DNA of 48,905 nucleotides from an uncultured Alphaproteobacteria bacterium. GTDB taxonomy: Bacteria; Pseudomonadota; Alphaproteobacteria; HIMB59; GCA-002718135. The stretch covers positions 1 through 48,905 of the forward strand of contig CACBAT010000013.1 in assembly GCA_902537325.1 (NCBI GenBank), in the 5' to 3' direction. This document shows, one piece after another, positions 26,844 to 34,367 of the stretch; position 1 is the first letter of the stretch, and every line of letters starts with the position of its first letter. The notes beneath the pieces are model-generated. The model ran no database searches. It saw nothing but the letters and a program-made list of their open reading frames with translations, and was not told where the DNA came from. A program made the translations under genes and the position numbers.

Positions 26844-27448
26844 GGTATTAACCAATTATATTCTGGTTCATTATTTTTAAATGTTAATTTTAATCTACGA
26901 TGACCTGAAATTTCTAAATAAAGCCAATCAATTTCATTAATTTTATTTTCAACTACTGTAAAATTTTTATATCCTTTTTCACTTTCTTCATGACTTGGTT
27001 CCTTTCCGGTTAAGTGTTCAGGGATACCATCTTCTGGAAATTCAGTGATTGAGCTTGGATCTTTCAATGTTAAGTAACATTTTCTACTAAACAATCTTGT
27101 TTTATCCCACATTTCTTTAGCTTTATCATTTTGATTATTAACCAAAGACGTTGTTTTGATTCGCATTTGAATTTTTAATTTATGATCATAAAAAACAAAT
27201 TGAGAACTACTATTTTTTTTTAAATTAGGAACCTTCGGAGATCTAAAGTCTGTGTGAAAATTTAGTGTCATGCTATTGGGATCAAACTTTCTTAAGACTA
27301 CAACTCTAGAATCAATTCCACCTTCACTATCAATATTACTAAAGACTGGCGTGTGAAAGGTGTGTTTTCTATCTTTAACTCCTCTAGTTAAATTTTTCTT
27401 TATATCCTCAAATATTTCTGCAGCATTTTCTTTTGAAGAAGTCGACAT
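26840..27448 (-). CDS. Pyridoxamine 5'-phosphate oxidase-like flavin-binding protein
   Basis: Member of the FMN-binding split-barrel superfamily. The 202-residue protein contains the FMN-site-like sequences DSRVVVLRKFDPNSMTLNFHTD and RSPKVPNLKKNSSSQFVFYD, the pattern by which PdxH-type proteins bind FMN phosphate, and ends in an ISGHRRLKLTF segment. True PdxH has a conserved C-terminal dimerisation/PLP motif (RPGRL-like) that I do not see. This is therefore more likely one of the PdxH-related oxidases of unknown substrate common in alphaproteobacteria. It is a single-gene unit, convergent with panC. Confidence 0.7.
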   Translation of the reverse strand: MSTSSKENAAEIFEDIKKNLTRGVKDRKHTFHTPVFSNIDSEGGIDSRVVVLRKFDPNSMTLNFHTDFRSPKVPNLKKNSSSQFVFYDHKLKIQMRIKTTSLVNNQNDKAKEMWDKTRLFSRKCYLTLKDPSSITEFPEDGIPEHLTGKEPSHEESEKGYKNFTVVENKINEIDWLYLEISGHRRLKLTFKNNEPEYNWLIP

Positions 27449-27489
27449 TGTTATTGTAATATAAATTGTTTTGAAGAAATAGCTAGATA

Positions 27490-28284
27490 ATGGAAATAAA
27501 TAAAATTACGAATTTATTGAATCTGGAGCATGTTAAGTTTTTAATATCTATCTTTAAAGAAAATAATATTGAAATTCGATTAGTAGGAGGGTGTATACGA
27601 GATGCTCTTCTTGAAAGAGAAATCAAAGATATTGATACAGCGACAACTTTGGAGCCTGAAGATGTTTTGTCATTACTAAAAGATAACAATATTGAGTATG
27701 ATGATTTTGCTATTCAATATGGATCTATAATTGCTTATCCTCATAATCGAAAAATACAAATTACAACTTTACGTGAAGATGTTAATCAAATGGGAAGACA
27801 TACAAATGTAATTTACACCAACAGCTGGAAAAAAGATTCAGCCAGAAGAGATTTTACTTTCAATGCTTTATATGTTGGAAACAATAATAAACTCCATGAT
27901 TATTACAATGGCCAATCAGATTTAAATGAAAGTAAAATTTGTTTTATTGGTGAAATAGAGGATAGAATAAAAGAAGATTACTTAAGAATCTATCGATACT
28001 TTAGGTTTAGAGGTTTATTTAATTTACCTAAAACATCTTTAAGTGATCAAAAGATTGTAGAAAAATATATTCACGAATCTTTGGCAGTGTTGACCAACGA
28101 TGTAATAAGACAAGAAATATTAAAAATGTTTAATATGTCTTTTCCATTAAATTGTTTTTACATATCTCATCAAACGTTACAAAAATTCAAATGGGTTGAA
28201 ATAGTGCAAGAGCATTTTATACGAACAAAATACGACCTTGGATTAAATAAATGTCTGAATAAGATTGATAATTTAATAAATTAG
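27490..28284 (+). CDS. CCA tRNA nucleotidyltransferase / poly(A) polymerase family, short form
   Basis: Class II nucleotidyltransferase expected to add or repair the CCA end of tRNAs. The 264-residue protein has the head-domain motif LVGGCIRDALLEREIKDIDTAT, in which DxD carries the metal ions (about residues 32-53), then TTLREDVNQMGRH, RRDFTFNALYV and the neck region EDYLRIYRYFRFRGLF. It stops near residue 264, whereas class II enzymes are usually about 370-420 residues, so the C-terminal body/tail that positions tRNA is largely absent. The following DNA is occupied by zur on the other strand, so this is a genuine end, not an obvious frameshift. The head is convincing; whether it is a complete CCA enzyme is uncertain. 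Confidence 0.8.
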   Translation: MEINKITNLLNLEHVKFLISIFKENNIEIRLVGGCIRDALLEREIKDIDTATTLEPEDVLSLLKDNNIEYDDFAIQYGSIIAYPHNRKIQITTLREDVNQMGRHTNVIYTNSWKKDSARRDFTFNALYVGNNNKLHDYYNGQSDLNESKICFIGEIEDRIKEDYLRIYRYFRFRGLFNLPKTSLSDQKIVEKYIHESLAVLTNDVIRQEILKMFNMSFPLNCFYISHQTLQKFKWVEIVQEHFIRTKYDLGLNKCLNKIDNLIN

Positions 28285-28685
28285 TTTTTTAGTTTACAAT
28301 TTTCGCACAAACCAAATATTTCTAAATTATGTTTTTTATAATTGAAGTTATTTTTTTCTGCTTGTTTTGAAAAATAAGAAAATAAATTATTTCCAGTTAG
28401 CTCAGTAACACTATCACAGTTTTCACATATCAAAAAAGATGTAGAAGTTTTTGCATTACATCCTTCATGTTTACAAGCAACGTAAGAATTTCTACTTTCT
28501 ATTTTGTGAACTTTTCCAATTTCAATCAATTTATCGAGTGCCCTGTAAACTTGCAGAGGAGATTTTATTCCCATTTTTTGTATATCATAAAGAATTGTGT
28601 ACGCCTTCATCGGTTCAGAAGAGTTTTCTAAAACTCCAAGAACTGTTTTTTGATTCTTAGTTAAATTATCCGATGCCAATCCCAT
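28281..28685 (-). CDS. zur: Fur-family zinc uptake regulator (Zur)
   Basis: Predicted zinc-sensing repressor. I use the ATG at 28685 (134 residues); a TTG at 28694 is in frame. The N-terminal winged helix spans about residues 9-75 (PLQVYRALDKLIEIGKVHKIE). The C-terminal dimerisation half has the structural zinc pairs ICENC (Cys87, Cys90) and LCENC (Cys127, Cys130), and CKHEGC near 71-76. It follows znuB by 23 nt in the same direction, so it is probably made with the zinc transporter and controls it through the palindrome at 30272. Context makes Zur much more likely than ferric Fur. It overlaps the convergent CCA gene by 4 nt. Confidence 0.85.
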   Translation of the reverse strand: MGLASDNLTKNQKTVLGVLENSSEPMKAYTILYDIQKMGIKSPLQVYRALDKLIEIGKVHKIESRNSYVACKHEGCNAKTSTSFLICENCDSVTELTGNNLFSYFSKQAEKNNFNYKKHNLEIFGLCENCKLKN

Positions 28686-28708
28686 AAATCTCAATTACCA
28701 AATTGTTT

Positions 28709-29512
28709 TCATTTTTGCAACTTACCTCTCAACTCTAGTGGAATAAGAGAAATAATAAATAATATTATCGCTATAACAATAATCGATGGTCCCGAAGAGG
28801 TATTCAATTCCAAAGAAGTAAATAAGCCAATTGTAACAGATAAAATACCAATTAATATGGCTACAAATACCATTTGTGTTGGATTGTGAGTTACATTTCT
28901 TGATGCGGCAGCTGGTATTATTAGCAGACCAGTAATTAAAAGAGTCCCAATCATTTTTATAGACAATGCAATAACTCCAGCTAGTAGTAAGGTAAAGATC
29001 ATATTATATATGTTCGGTTTCATTCCTTCTGCTAAAGCTAGATCATAATTAACTGTAGCTGAAAATAATGATTTCCAAATAAAATATAAAATTCCTATAA
29101 TTATAAAACCACCAATCCAAACTAAGGCAATATCTTGAAGAGTTACTGCTAAGATATCGCCAAAAAGTAATCCCATAATATCAAAACGAATACTTGATAA
29201 AAAACCCATTAACACCAAACCAATTGCAAGAGTAGAGTGAGCTAATAATCCAAGTAATGAATCACCAGCTAATCTAGTCCTCTTTTGTAAGTTGAGAAGA
29301 AGTAGAGCGATAACTGCAGATATTACAAATACGGAAAAGGCAATATTTAAACTAAAGGCATAAGCTAAAGTTACTCCTAACAAGGCAGAGTGAGCTAAAG
29401 TATCACCAAAATAAGACAGCCTTCTCCAAATTACTAAGCAACCTAGTGGTCCTGTAATTATTGCAATACCGATACCAGCAACTAATGCTCTAGTAAAAAA
29501 ATCATCTAACAT
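28709..29512 (-). CDS. znuB: Zinc ABC transporter permease ZnuB
   Basis: Inner-membrane channel of the high-affinity zinc importer. The 267-residue protein is almost entirely hydrophobic with about seven to eight membrane helices and carries family segments GPLGCLVIWRRLSYFGDTLAHSALLGV (residues about 21-47) and KMIGTLLITGLLIIPAAAS. Length is normal. It overlaps the znuC stop by one base (TAATG) and precedes zur, giving the order znuC-znuB-zur. Confidence 0.93.
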   Translation of the reverse strand: MLDDFFTRALVAGIGIAIITGPLGCLVIWRRLSYFGDTLAHSALLGVTLAYAFSLNIAFSVFVISAVIALLLLNLQKRTRLAGDSLLGLLAHSTLAIGLVLMGFLSSIRFDIMGLLFGDILAVTLQDIALVWIGGFIIIGILYFIWKSLFSATVNYDLALAEGMKPNIYNMIFTLLLAGVIALSIKMIGTLLITGLLIIPAAASRNVTHNPTQMVFVAILIGILSVTIGLFTSLELNTSSGPSIIVIAIILFIISLIPLELRGKLQK

Positions 29513-30252
29513 TAACTTGATACACTTCCGTCAGAAGCATGTGTGTGATCATGATCGTGCTGATAATATGTTAAAGTTTTTGATCTATGCTCACCAAATA
29601 ATTCTATATAAGCTTTATCTTTTATAACCGAACTTGGTTTTCCTGAACAACATATATGTCCATTTAAACAAACTACATGATCTGTTGCAGACATTACAAA
29701 ATGCAAGTCATGGGAGACTAATAAAATTCCACAATTTAGGTTTGCTGAAATATTTTTTATAATATTATAAAGGTCAATTTCTCCATTAAAATCAACTCCC
29801 TGCACAGGTTCATCTAAAACCAGTAATTCTGGTTTTTTTGCAATTGCTCTCGCTAGAAGGACACGTTGAAATTCGCCACCAGATAGACCATGTATTTGTT
29901 CCTTGAAAAGTTTTTCTACACCAGTTTGATTTAAGGATTCAATAATTTCATTATTACTGAGATTATTGGTTAATCGCATAAAATCTACAACACGTAATGG
30001 CATAGTCCAATCAATATTAATTTTCTGAGGAACATATGCTATTTTATTTGTATACCGTTTCAATGAACCTTCATCAGGTTCAAGAATATTAAGGACCATT
30101 TTAGCTGTTGTAGTTTTTCCAGAACCATTGGGTCCAATTAGTGTAACTATTTGACCATTTTTTACCTCAAGAGATACACCTCTTATCAACCATTTTGGTG
30201 ACTTATAAATACCTGCGTTCTCTAGACTTACCAATAAATTATCTTTACTCAT
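29512..30252 (-). CDS. znuC: Zinc ABC transporter ATPase ZnuC with His-rich tail
   Basis: ATPase that powers ZnuAB zinc import. The 246-residue protein has Walker A LIGPNGSGKTTTAK (about residues 37-50), signature HGLSGGEFQRVLLARAIA, Walker B LLVLDEPVQGVD and the switch His in LLVSHDLHF. The C terminus ends with a metal-binding-looking stretch, HDHDHTHAS, with four alternating His, after YY. Short His tails occur in some ZnuC proteins; this one fits the extreme histidine enrichment of the neighbouring ZnuA. It is the first gene of the minus-strand operon, reading away from the operator it shares with znuA. Confidence 0.94.
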   Translation of the reverse strand: MSKDNLLVSLENAGIYKSPKWLIRGVSLEVKNGQIVTLIGPNGSGKTTTAKMVLNILEPDEGSLKRYTNKIAYVPQKINIDWTMPLRVVDFMRLTNNLSNNEIIESLNQTGVEKLFKEQIHGLSGGEFQRVLLARAIAKKPELLVLDEPVQGVDFNGEIDLYNIIKNISANLNCGILLVSHDLHFVMSATDHVVCLNGHICCSGKPSSVIKDKAYIELFGEHRSKTLTYYQHDHDHTHASDGSVSS

Positions 30253-30259
30253 TTTTCTA

Positions 30260-30308
30260 TTTACAATCCAAAATGTAATATTATAACATTACATTATTTA
30301 ACAGACTT
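30260..30308. promoter_or_regulatory. Candidate back-to-back promoters for znuC and znuA
   Basis: Plus strand: TTTACA at 30260-30265 and TATAAC at 30282-30287 (16-nt spacer) would serve znuA. Minus strand: a perfect TATAAT occupies 30280-30285 in the direction of znuC, with a weak -35 (AAGTCT, 30303-30308) 17 nt upstream. Both -10 boxes lie inside the palindromic operator, so one bound repressor could block both promoters. Promoter assignment rests on motif spacing alone. Confidence 0.45.
30272..30295. promoter_or_regulatory. Zur operator (24-bp near-perfect palindrome)
   Basis: Two 12-base halves, AATGTAATATTA and TAACATTACATT, are inverted copies except for one mismatched pair. They carry the TGTTATAnTATAACA-like core known for proteobacterial Zur boxes. 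The site sits in the 77-bp gap between divergent znuC and znuA, the classic Zur target, and zur itself is two genes downstream of znuC. A single site would control uptake and, by feedback, its own regulator. Confidence 0.8.
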
Positions 30309-30329
30309 AATTCTAATAGGAATACTTTT

Positions 30330-31529
30330 ATGAAACAAACGAACTTTTTTCTACATATTTCTAAGATTATTTTGTTTTCAGGAATTCTTGTTGCAACTGC
30401 ATCTGCTAGAGCAGAGCTAAAAGTTGTGACCACAATTAAACCACTACATTCATTGATTTCAAATGTTATGGAGGGAGTAGGAGAACCTGGACTTATAATT
30501 GATGGAAGTATATCACCACATAGTTTTACAATGAAACCTTCTCATGCGAAAATGCTTGAGGAAGCAGATGTCATTTTTTGGATTGGAGAGGGTATTGAAA
30601 CATCAATGGAAGAACCCCTAGACTCAATTGCAAAGGATGCAGAAGTAATTGAATTTATGGAACTTGATTCAATTGCTAAATTAAAATTTAGAGAAGAATC
30701 AATTTTTGGTGACCACGACGACCACGACGATCACGATGACCATGATGATCACGACGACCACGATGACCACGATGATCATGACGATCATGATGACCACGAT
30801 GATCACGACGATCACGATGATCACGACGACCATGATGACCACGATGACCACGATGATCACGATGATCACGACGACCATGACGATCATGACGACCATGATG
30901 AGCACGACGATCACGATGATCACGACGACCATGATGACCACGATGATCACGATTATCACGACGACCATGATGACCATGATGATCACGATGATCATGATGA
31001 CCACGATGATCACGGCCATGCACACGGTGAATTTGATGCTCACATTTGGCTAGATCCAATGAATGCTAAAGAAATGGTTCATGAAATAGCTCATGAGTTA
31101 GGTGATTTAGATCCTGCCAATAAAGAGAAATATGAAGCAAATGCTGAAGCAACAATTAAAGCTTTAGATCAGCTTATTAGTGATGTTGGTACAGATATTA
31201 ATTCTGATGCAAAATTTGTTGTCTTCCATGACGCCTACCAATACTTTGAAGAAAGATTTGGTGTAAGAGCTGCAGGAGCTTTAACATTGAATACTGATGT
31301 TTTACCTGGTGCGAAGCAAATAGCTGATATTCAGGATGTTATTAAGGATAAGGGAATAAAATGTATTTTCTCTGAACCTCAATTTAATCCAAAGATTATT
31401 ACAACAATAGCTGAGGATATGAATATCAAAACAGGAGTTTTTGATCCTTTAGGTGCTAACATTGATGCTGGTAAGTCACTTTACTTTTCGTTGATTAGTA
31501 ATCTCGGGGACGAGCTTAAAGGCTGTTAA
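30330..31529 (+). CDS. znuA: Periplasmic zinc-binding protein ZnuA with giant Asp-His loop
   Basis: Captures Zn2+ in the periplasm and hands it to ZnuBC. The 399-residue protein has a signal peptide (cleavage after about Ala28, SARA-EL) and then the cluster A-1 binding fold. Metal ligands are His64 in SPHSFTMKPSHA, His238 in AHIWLDP, His300 in VFHDAYQYFE and an acidic residue near the C terminus (FDPLGANID). Between the first and second ligands, where ZnuA normally carries a His-rich loop of a few tens of residues, residues 128-228 are an almost pure Asp-His-Asp repeat with 34 His. That makes this protein about 100 residues longer than usual. It is divergent from znuCB over a Zur operator and upstream of the cobW-type GTPase gene. 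Confidence 0.93.
   Translation: MKQTNFFLHISKIILFSGILVATASARAELKVVTTIKPLHSLISNVMEGVGEPGLIIDGSISPHSFTMKPSHAKMLEEADVIFWIGEGIETSMEEPLDSIAKDAEVIEFMELDSIAKLKFREESIFGDHDDHDDHDDHDDHDDHDDHDDHDDHDDHDDHDDHDDHDDHDDHDDHDDHDDHDDHDDHDDHDEHDDHDDHDDHDDHDDHDYHDDHDDHDDHDDHDDHDDHGHAHGEFDAHIWLDPMNAKEMVHEIAHELGDLDPANKEKYEANAEATIKALDQLISDVGTDINSDAKFVVFHDAYQYFEERFGVRAAGALTLNTDVLPGAKQIADIQDVIKDKGIKCIFSEPQFNPKIITTIAEDMNIKTGVFDPLGANIDAGKSLYFSLISNLGDELKGC
30711..31013 (+). repeat. In-frame 9-bp tandem repeat encoding (Asp-His-Asp)n in znuA
   Basis: 303 bp of GAY-CAY-GAY units, about 33.7 copies, coding 101 residues with His at every third position. Only two Asp positions deviate (one Glu, one Tyr). Third codon positions mix C and T freely, so the DNA units are not identical although the peptide is. 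The block is visibly richer in G+C than its surroundings. Repeat-number change by slippage or recombination would stay in frame. Confidence 0.95.
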
Positions 31530-31545
31530 ATTTTAATATTTAAAT

Positions 31546-31574
31546 AAATTCCACCTTGTATTAAGGTGGAATTT
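31546..31574 (+). terminator. Hairpin between znuA and the CobW-type gene (terminator or attenuator)
   Basis: Perfect 12-bp stem AAATTCCACCTT / AAGGTGGAATTT with a 5-nt loop, 16 nt after the znuA stop. The tail after the stem is only TTTATAAAA-like, so termination may be partial. It is 26 nt before the start codon of the next gene. It could end znuA transcription, reduce readthrough into cobW, or protect the znuA 3' end. Confidence 0.65.
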
Positions 31575-31600
31575 ATAAAACTAATTATAAGGAAATTGAT

Positions 31601-32572
31601 ATGGAAAATACTTCTCAGGTTCCAGTTACTGTTTTAACAGGGTTTCTTGGAGCTGGAAAAACAACTCTTTTAAATCGAATATTAACTGAACAGCATGGAC
31701 GGAAATATGCCGTTATAGTTAATGAATTTGGTGAACAAGGTATCGACAATGATCTTGTTGTTGATGCTGATGAAGAAGTATTTGAAATGAACAACGGGTG
31801 CATTTGTTGCACTGTTAGAGGTGATTTAATTAGAATTCTAAGTGGCTTAATGAAACGTGCTGATAAGCTTGATGCAATTATTGTTGAGACAACTGGTTTA
31901 GCAGATCCAGCCCCAGTTGCTCAGACATTTTTTGTTGATCAAGATGTTGCTGATAGAACAAAATTAGATGCAATTGTTACAGTTGCCGATGCTGTTCATC
32001 TAAGTTCTCAATTAGTCGATCATCATGAAGCAGAAGAACAAATTGCTTTTGCTGATGTAATTTTGTTAAATAAAGTTGAACTTGTTGGAGATAATGACAT
32101 TGTAAAAGTTAATGATCGTATTAGAAAAATTAATCCTTTTGCAAAGATTATTAAAACAACACGTTGTGATGCACCTCTTGATGAAATCGTAGGCTTAAAT
32201 GCATTTAGTCTAGATAGAGTATTAGATATTGAACCTGACTTTCTTGAATCAGAACATGATCATGAACATGATGATGATGTTACTAGTCTATCCTTTGTAT
32301 CTGATACACCATTAGATATGGATAAGTTTCAAGATTGGTTTGGAAATTTACTCAGGACTAAGGGTCAGGATATTCTTCGATCAAAAGGCATTTTGAATTT
32401 TAAAGGTGAAGATGAGCGATATGTGTTTCAAGGAGTACACATGCTCATGGATGCTTCTCCAATGGGGCCATGGCCAAAAGGAAAAGATAGAAGTTCTCGA
32501 GTAGTTTTTATTGGTCGTGACCTTGATAATATGAACCTTAAGGAAGGCTTTGAAAATTGTAAATCAGCATGA
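31601..32572 (+). CDS. COG0523/CobW-family metal-chaperone GTPase (zinc-linked)
   Basis: G3E GTPase thought to deliver metal, probably zinc, to client proteins when the metal is scarce. The 323-residue protein has Walker A GFLGAGKT (residues 14-21), the metal-binding CICC (67-70), ETTGLADP (about 96-103), the guanine motif NKVE (157-160), a His patch EHDHEHDDD (about 218-226) and a C-terminal CobW_C domain. A Shine-Dalgarno AAGGAA is 6 nt before the ATG. Position next to znuA points to zinc rather than cobalt or nitrile hydratase. It overlaps the WD40 gene by 4 nt. Confidence 0.9.
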   Translation: MENTSQVPVTVLTGFLGAGKTTLLNRILTEQHGRKYAVIVNEFGEQGIDNDLVVDADEEVFEMNNGCICCTVRGDLIRILSGLMKRADKLDAIIVETTGLADPAPVAQTFFVDQDVADRTKLDAIVTVADAVHLSSQLVDHHEAEEQIAFADVILLNKVELVGDNDIVKVNDRIRKINPFAKIIKTTRCDAPLDEIVGLNAFSLDRVLDIEPDFLESEHDHEHDDDVTSLSFVSDTPLDMDKFQDWFGNLLRTKGQDILRSKGILNFKGEDERYVFQGVHMLMDASPMGPWPKGKDRSSRVVFIGRDLDNMNLKEGFENCKSA

Positions 32573-33606
32573 ATGCTGATCTAGAAACACTTCAAAAATC
32601 AAATAAAACTGAACTTGAAAGAAGAGGTTCAATTTTTAATATTGGAGCCCCAGCTACAGAAGCGGTTACAATTCGTGATCAAATAGCGGTAGGATTTGGA
32701 GACGGTACTGTAAGATTTTTTCAATCTGGATCTGATCCTAAAACTGTTAAAGCACATAAGGGTGTAGTGTTGAGTATGACAAATTATGAAGATCATGTGT
32801 TAACGGGAGGAGAAGATGGACGTTTTCTAAAAATATCATCTGATGGAAATATTGATGAAATTTTTAATTTTGGTTCAAAGTGGGTTGACTGTGTAGCTTC
32901 CCACAAAGATACTAAAGTTTGTTCATCAGGAAAGACTGTTTATATTTGGACAAAAAACAAAGATAAACCACAAACTTTAGAGCATCAAAGTACTGTTGCT
33001 GGATTAGCATTTGATAATAAAGGCAAGCGTCTTGCGGTCTCAAGATACGGTGGAGTAACAGTGTGGAAACTTAATAATAATAAATGGACAGCATCAAATT
33101 TTACATGGAAAGGATCGCATGGAACTGTAACGTTTAGCCCAGATACAAAATATATTGTAACTGCAATGCAAGAAAATCAAATTCATGGTTGGCGCATAAA
33201 CGACAAAGCTGATTTAGCAATGAGAGGTTATCCATCAAAAATTAAAAGTTTTACTTGGGTTGGTGATACACCGTATTTGGTAACATCTGGATCCAGTGAT
33301 GCAGTTTGCTGGCCATTTGATGGTAAAGAAGGACCAATGGGGAGAAAGCCAATTGTAGTTGCAAACGGTGGTAAAGAACTTGCAACATTTGTTAAAGCAC
33401 TAAATGGAGAAAAAGCTGTTTTCACCGGTTTTACAGATGGGTCAGTTTTATTAGCAGAAATTGATGAAAGTAAAAAACCAATTATAATTAGAAGTTCAAC
33501 AGGTGCAGAAGTTTCAACAATAGCGATATCTAGTGATAATTCACAAATATTAATTGGGGATATGAAAGGTTCTATTCTTTTATCATCTTTATGGGCAGAC
33601 AATTAA
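32569..33606 (+). CDS. WD40 repeat protein linked to the CobW-type GTPase
   Basis: The 345-residue protein lacks a signal peptide and shows successive beta-propeller blades: IAVGFGDGTVRFFQ, SMTNYEDHVLTGGEDGRFLKI, KGKRLAVSRYGGVTVWKL, GTVTFSPDTKYIVTAMQENQIHGWRI, YLVTSGSSDAVCWPFDG and a last ISSDNSQILIGDMKGSILL. That gives about seven blades from residue 30 to the end, one full propeller. Propellers of this kind are protein-docking platforms. It is translationally coupled to the COG0523 GTPase by ATGA, so it may present clients to, or scaffold, that metal chaperone (inference). No catalytic motif is evident. Confidence 0.8.
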   Translation: MNADLETLQKSNKTELERRGSIFNIGAPATEAVTIRDQIAVGFGDGTVRFFQSGSDPKTVKAHKGVVLSMTNYEDHVLTGGEDGRFLKISSDGNIDEIFNFGSKWVDCVASHKDTKVCSSGKTVYIWTKNKDKPQTLEHQSTVAGLAFDNKGKRLAVSRYGGVTVWKLNNNKWTASNFTWKGSHGTVTFSPDTKYIVTAMQENQIHGWRINDKADLAMRGYPSKIKSFTWVGDTPYLVTSGSSDAVCWPFDGKEGPMGRKPIVVANGGKELATFVKALNGEKAVFTGFTDGSVLLAEIDESKKPIIIRSSTGAEVSTIAISSDNSQILIGDMKGSILLSSLWADN

Positions 33607-33616
33607 AGGAGAAAAT

Positions 33617-33871
33617 ATGTTTAATCGTAAAACTCAAAATGTTGAAAAAATAAGAAATCTTAAACATTTAATTTCCAAGAAATATAAATTACCAGAAAAT
33701 ACTATAATAAGTATTGCTGAGCTCAGTTGTCATGAGCCTGATTGTCCACCAATCGAAACTGTAATTACTGCAAGAAATGAAGACGGATCAATGAAAAATT
33801 GGCGAGTTGCAAAATCAATAGAAGAAATAGAGGAGTCAGATATTAATAATCTAACAAACCACACCCATTAG
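33617..33871 (+). CDS. Unknown 84-residue protein with Cys-His motif, in zinc locus
   Basis: Not assigned to a named family. A good Shine-Dalgarno (AAAGGAG) lies just upstream of the ATG. The soluble 84-residue chain has a basic helical N terminus, then a core IISIAELSCHEPDCPPIETVI with Cys38, His39 and Cys43 spaced like a small metal site, a WRVAK strand and an acidic helix, ending in NHTH. It lies 10 nt after the WD40 gene and 21 nt before the DUF1636 gene, in the presumed cobW operon. A metal-binding or redox role alongside the chaperone GTPase is plausible but unproven. Confidence 0.65.
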   Translation: MFNRKTQNVEKIRNLKHLISKKYKLPENTIISIAELSCHEPDCPPIETVITARNEDGSMKNWRVAKSIEEIEESDINNLTNHTH

Positions 33872-33892
33872 ATTATTAAATTTAGAATAAAA

Positions 33893-34300
33893 ATGTCAAA
33901 AAAACAAAAAGAAATAATATTATCTGTTTGTCTCACATGTACCCTTAATAAAGCTCAAAATAATAATAAACTTGCAGGAGAAAAACTTGCACAAAAATTA
34001 ATTGATAAATTTAAAAATACAAAAAATGTAACTTTAAGAGGTGTAAATTGCATGAGTAATTGTAAACGTTCATGTATTGTATCCTTTACCGCAGAAAATT
34101 GTTTTACCTATGTGTTTGGAGATATAGATCCTGAAAATTCTGCTTATATTGATTCAATAGAGGAACTGCTATTATCCTATAGCAAATCTGATGATGGTTT
34201 TTTGAGACGTAGACATAGACCTGAAATATATAGATCTAATATCGTTGGTAGATTTCCTCCAATAAATAGTAAGTCAGATATTATTATTAATTTAAAATAG
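33893..34300 (+). CDS. DUF1636 predicted metal-binding protein (thioredoxin-like ferredoxin type)
   Basis: The 135-residue protein carries VCLTCTL (Cys13, Cys16) and VNCMSNCKRSC (Cys53, Cys57, Cys61) followed by FTYVFGDIDPENS. This is the DUF1636/COG5469 pattern, in which cysteines in a thioredoxin-like [2Fe-2S] ferredoxin arrangement could bind a cluster or metal ion. The last 35 residues are basic, with RRRHRPE. DUF1636 genes are often found near CobW-type GTPases. It is the last plus-strand gene of the cluster before an AT-rich gap. Actual cofactor unknown. Confidence 0.75.
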   Translation: MSKKQKEIILSVCLTCTLNKAQNNNKLAGEKLAQKLIDKFKNTKNVTLRGVNCMSNCKRSCIVSFTAENCFTYVFGDIDPENSAYIDSIEELLLSYSKSDDGFLRRRHRPEIYRSNIVGRFPPINSKSDIIINLK

Positions 34301-34367
34301 TAAAATTTTAAAAAAAATTAAATTATAATTATTTATTTCTGAATTTTGTTTAATTTAGAATGTATTA

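Noticed and set aside
30688..31059. Several long open frames on both strands inside the znuA repeat region
   Set aside because: They are frame-shifted readings of the GAY-CAY repeat and give low-complexity Val/Ile, Thr/Met or His/Arg runs. Only the znuA frame has a signal peptide and zinc ligands on both sides.
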